Part shown: piece after piece, positions 31,878 to 33,719 of the stretch
Position numbering within the stretch: position 1 is the stretch's first letter
Layout: each line of letters begins with the position of its first letter
Source: Streptacidiphilus melanogenes
GTDB taxonomy: Bacteria > Actinomycetota > Actinomycetes > Streptomycetales > Streptomycetaceae
Direction of reading: 5' to 3'
NCBI RefSeq assembly: GCF_000787835.1
Contig: NZ_BBPP01000006.1
Location: 1-33,719, forward strand
Length of the DNA: 33,719 nucleotides
Position numbers and translations under genes: made by a program
Notes under the pieces: generated by a model
Database searches by the model: none
Told to the model about the DNA's origin: nothing
The model's input: the letters and a program-made list of their open reading frames with translations, nothing else

Positions 31878-31900
31878 CGGGGTGACAACTCGTCACCCCG
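31878..31900. promoter_or_regulatory. Dyad between divergent methyltransferase and MmcQ-like genes
   Basis: CGGGGTGAC (31878-31886) and GTCACCCCG (31892-31900) are perfect inverted repeats with a 5-base AT-rich centre, a spacing suited to a dimeric repressor. The adjacent TAACAT/ATGTTA (31912-31917) could supply a -10 element in either direction. A shared operator is plausible. Confidence 0.45.
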
Positions 31901-31941
31901 CGGTCCCCCATATGTTAGCTGTGAGACGCCACACTGAGGCC

Positions 31942-32355
31942 ATGGATCACGGATCGTTCACGTCTCATCAACTCCGAGCTCTCTGCCTGGACTTCAACGG
32001 TGCCGAGGAGACGTTCCCGTTCAACCCGGAGACCTCCGTCTTCAAGGTCGGTGGGAAGATCTTCGCCATCTCCGCCCTGGATGCGGCTCCGCTGCAGGTC
32101 AGCCTGAAGTGCGACCCTGAGCTCGCGGTCCGGCTGCGTGCCGAACACCCCGCCGTCACCGGCGGCTGGCACCTGAACAAGCGCCACTGGAACACCGTCC
32201 TGCTGGACGGCTCACTCCCGGACCGGCTGGTCAGGGAGATGGTCGAGGACTCCTACGATCTGGTCGTCTCCGCCCTGCCGCGCAAGCAGCAGTTGCTGCT
32301 GGACTGGCCCGGCCTCAGGGCGCGGCCTGAGAGTTCGCCGGAAGATCGATCGTGA
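31942..32355 (+). CDS. MmcQ/YjbR-family protein (DUF419)
   Basis: A 137-aa single-domain protein. ATG 31942 was chosen because the family begins there (LRALCLDFNGAEETFPFNP). FKVGGKIFAIS, LQVSLKCDPELAVRLR and GWHLNKRHWNTV are the conserved MmcQ/YjbR motifs, with the KRHWNTV segment highly typical. The fold is CyaY-like and is often described as DNA-binding on structural grounds; the cellular role is unclear. Its last 41 bases overlap the end of the convergent cupin gene. A dyad just upstream may control it together with the methyltransferase. Confidence 0.93.
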   Translation: MDHGSFTSHQLRALCLDFNGAEETFPFNPETSVFKVGGKIFAISALDAAPLQVSLKCDPELAVRLRAEHPAVTGGWHLNKRHWNTVLLDGSLPDRLVREMVEDSYDLVVSALPRKQQLLLDWPGLRARPESSPEDRS

Positions 32356-32683
32356 CGTAGGTCTTGCGCAGCGTCTCGTGGACCTCCCACACGCCGGTCC
32401 ACCCGGCCGGGGTCACCAGGGTGTCTCCGGGACCGATCTCCACCGGTTCACCGTCGGCCGGGGTCACCGTGGCGTGACCGGAGAGGATCTGGCAGACCTC
32501 GTGGTAGCCCTCGCGCGTGGCGGTGAACCGCCCCGGCGTCGCCTCCCACACGCCGGTCTCCACACCCTCCGGCGCCGTCCACACCGTGCGCAGCGCCTCC
32601 TGCTGTCCCTCGGTGGTGCTGGTCGGCTTGGGCGCGAAGGCGCCGAGCTCGGCCTTCTCGGCGCGGTGCAGAACGATGGCCAT
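32315..32683 (-). CDS. Small cupin-domain protein (DUF861-like)
   Basis: A 122-aa single cupin. ATG 32683 has AAGGAG 8 bases upstream. The barrel is visible as VWTAPEGVETGVWEATPGRF, GYHEVCQILSGHATVTPADG and EIGPGDTLVTPAGWTGVWEV. The fold and the W-x-x-x-PG, E-x-x-G and GD-x-x-x-x-PAG pattern match the EutQ/DUF861 cupins. The usual two-His metal motif is reduced to one His (YHE), so metal binding is uncertain. It converges on and overlaps the MmcQ-like gene by 41 bases. No pathway genes nearby indicate a substrate. Confidence 0.9.
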   Translation of the reverse strand: MAIVLHRAEKAELGAFAPKPTSTTEGQQEALRTVWTAPEGVETGVWEATPGRFTATREGYHEVCQILSGHATVTPADGEPVEIGPGDTLVTPAGWTGVWEVHETLRKTYVTIDLPANSQAAP

Positions 32684-32921
32684 GGGCGGTGCTCCTTGCG
32701 TGGATCGCCGGGACGGCGGGCAGACGGACGACCACGCTGCCAAAGCACGGTCACCCCGGGCCACCGGCAAGGTGTAACGCCCCGGCAGCCCGGTCCGACA
32801 ACCCGCTCCCGTGCCGGTCTCGTCGCGGTCCGGCAACAGTCCGGGGGCCGCGCTGTTCGTCCCCTTCGTGCGGCGATACGGTGCCGTCAGAGACGACCAG
32901 GATCTGGAGGGGGCGGCCGCC

Positions 32922-33680
32922 ATGCAGGCTGAGATCAAGGGCAGCACCATGCCGGTGCTCGAGGTGCAACTGGGGCCCGGCGAGTACGTGGTGACGCCGC
33001 ACGGCGAACTTTCGTGGATGTCCGCCAACGTGCAGATGTCGCAGACCATGTCGGGCGGCGCGCCCGGCGGTGGCGGAGGCGGCTTCATGGGCGCGATGAA
33101 GCGCGTCCTCGGCGGCGGCAGCCTCTTCATCACGCAGTACACCGCCCAGGGCGGGCCCGGCCTGGTCGCCTTCGCGTCCAAGGTGCCCGGCCACATCGTG
33201 CCGGTGGACATCGCCCCCGGCCGCACCGTCATGGTCCACCGCCACGGCTGGCTGGCCGGCACCCCCGGCATCACCCCGACCGTCGGCTTCCAGCAGAGCT
33301 TCCGCGGCGGCCTGTGGGGCGGCGACGGATTCGTGCTGCAGAAGCTCGAGGGCCAGGGCCGCGCCTGGGTCGAGCTCTCCGGCGAGCTCACCACCTACAC
33401 CCTGGGCCCCGGCCAGACGATGCTGGTCCACCCCGGCCACGTGGGCATGTTCGACCAGTCGGTGCAGTTCACGCTGACCCGCGTGCCCGGCATCGCCAAC
33501 AAGATCTTCGGCGGCGACGGCTTCTTCCTGGTCGCCCTGACCGGCCCCGGCCAGATCTGGCTCCAGAGCATGCCGCTGCCCAACCTCGCCCACTCCCTGG
33601 CCCCGTACCTCCCCGCGGCCGGCGCGGAGAACGTCGAAGCGGCCGGCGTCGGCGGCCTCATCGGCGGCATGCTGCGCTAG
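32922..33680 (+). CDS. AIM24/TIGR00266-family protein
   Basis: A 252-aa protein. ATG 32922 follows GGAGGGGG; the frame is open upstream but without a comparable ribosome site. The beta-rich AIM24 pattern is clear: LEVQLGPGEYVVTPHGELSWM, GGGSLFITQYTA, HIVPVDIAPGRTVMVHRHGW, LGPGQTMLVHPGHVGMFDQS and GGDGFFLVALTGPGQIWLQS. A Gly-rich loop (about 44-56) and an amphipathic C-terminus (GGLIGGMLR) are typical. Bacterial members are widespread but of unknown function; the yeast relative works in mitochondria. It stands alone, divergent from the cupin gene. Confidence 0.93.
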   Translation: MQAEIKGSTMPVLEVQLGPGEYVVTPHGELSWMSANVQMSQTMSGGAPGGGGGGFMGAMKRVLGGGSLFITQYTAQGGPGLVAFASKVPGHIVPVDIAPGRTVMVHRHGWLAGTPGITPTVGFQQSFRGGLWGGDGFVLQKLEGQGRAWVELSGELTTYTLGPGQTMLVHPGHVGMFDQSVQFTLTRVPGIANKIFGGDGFFLVALTGPGQIWLQSMPLPNLAHSLAPYLPAAGAENVEAAGVGGLIGGMLR

Positions 33681-33719
33681 GGCCTGCCGCACCGATCACT
33701 CCGCGCGCGGGGGCCGCAC

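Noticed and set aside
1-33719. CRISPR arrays, tRNA or rRNA genes, prophage or transposase genes
   Set aside because: No regular spacer-repeat array, no tRNA-like cloverleaf noticed, and no integrase, transposase or phage structural motif in any plausible gene.

Overview
The window is very GC-rich. It has typical actinomycete signals: GTG starts, GGAGG-like ribosome sites, ATGA/GTGA stop-start overlaps and a DUF574 methyltransferase. The gene content (GlnX/GlnH/PknG, a KstR2-like TetR regulator, group II truncated globin, SAM methyltransferase) points to a Streptomycetales-type actinobacterium (Streptomyces, Kitasatospora or Streptacidiphilus). No phage, transposase, CRISPR, tRNA or rRNA was found.

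Layout. 1-4207 (minus strand) is a phosphate-uptake operon: a YegP/DUF1508-like gene, pstC, pstA and pstS, with pstS cut by the window edge. pstA has no stop codon and reads in frame through a 107-bp inverted-repeat element into pstS. 4509-17187 (plus) is a long signalling cluster: a GlnX-like membrane sensor, a GlnH-like solute-binding protein, a helical cytoplasmic protein, a 32-codon leader ORF coupled to PknG, PknG kinase, PP2C phosphatase, a VWA protein, an FHA protein and an ABC-2 exporter pair. A truncated hemoglobin follows at 17214. 17776-18936 (minus) is a riboflavin-type reductase-deaminase with its domains in the reverse of the RibD order. 19233-26424 (plus) holds two HAE/HME-type RND pumps separated by a small lipoprotein that looks like the C-terminal part of an adaptor. 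It is preceded by a perfect 23-bp hairpin and followed, convergently, by a KstR2-like TetR gene. 27201-30081 is a TPR protein, a 53-aa protein and a Cys-rich protein, all uncharacterised. 30451-33680 holds an S4 RNA-binding protein, a DUF574 methyltransferase, a MmcQ/YjbR protein, a cupin and an AIM24 protein.

How they may work together. In mycobacteria GlnX and GlnH relay extracellular aspartate/glutamate to PknG. Here the same sensor-kinase core is followed by a cognate-looking phosphatase, a MIDAS-type VWA protein and an FHA phosphothreonine reader. Kinase, phosphatase and FHA protein each carry extra paired zinc-ribbon motifs, which suggests one multi-protein switch. This is the best candidate in the window for an incompletely described system.

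A second theme is one short repeat family, present three times (1416, 17630, 22545). Two copies lie inside open coding frames: one joins PstA to PstS and one forms the tail of an RND pump.
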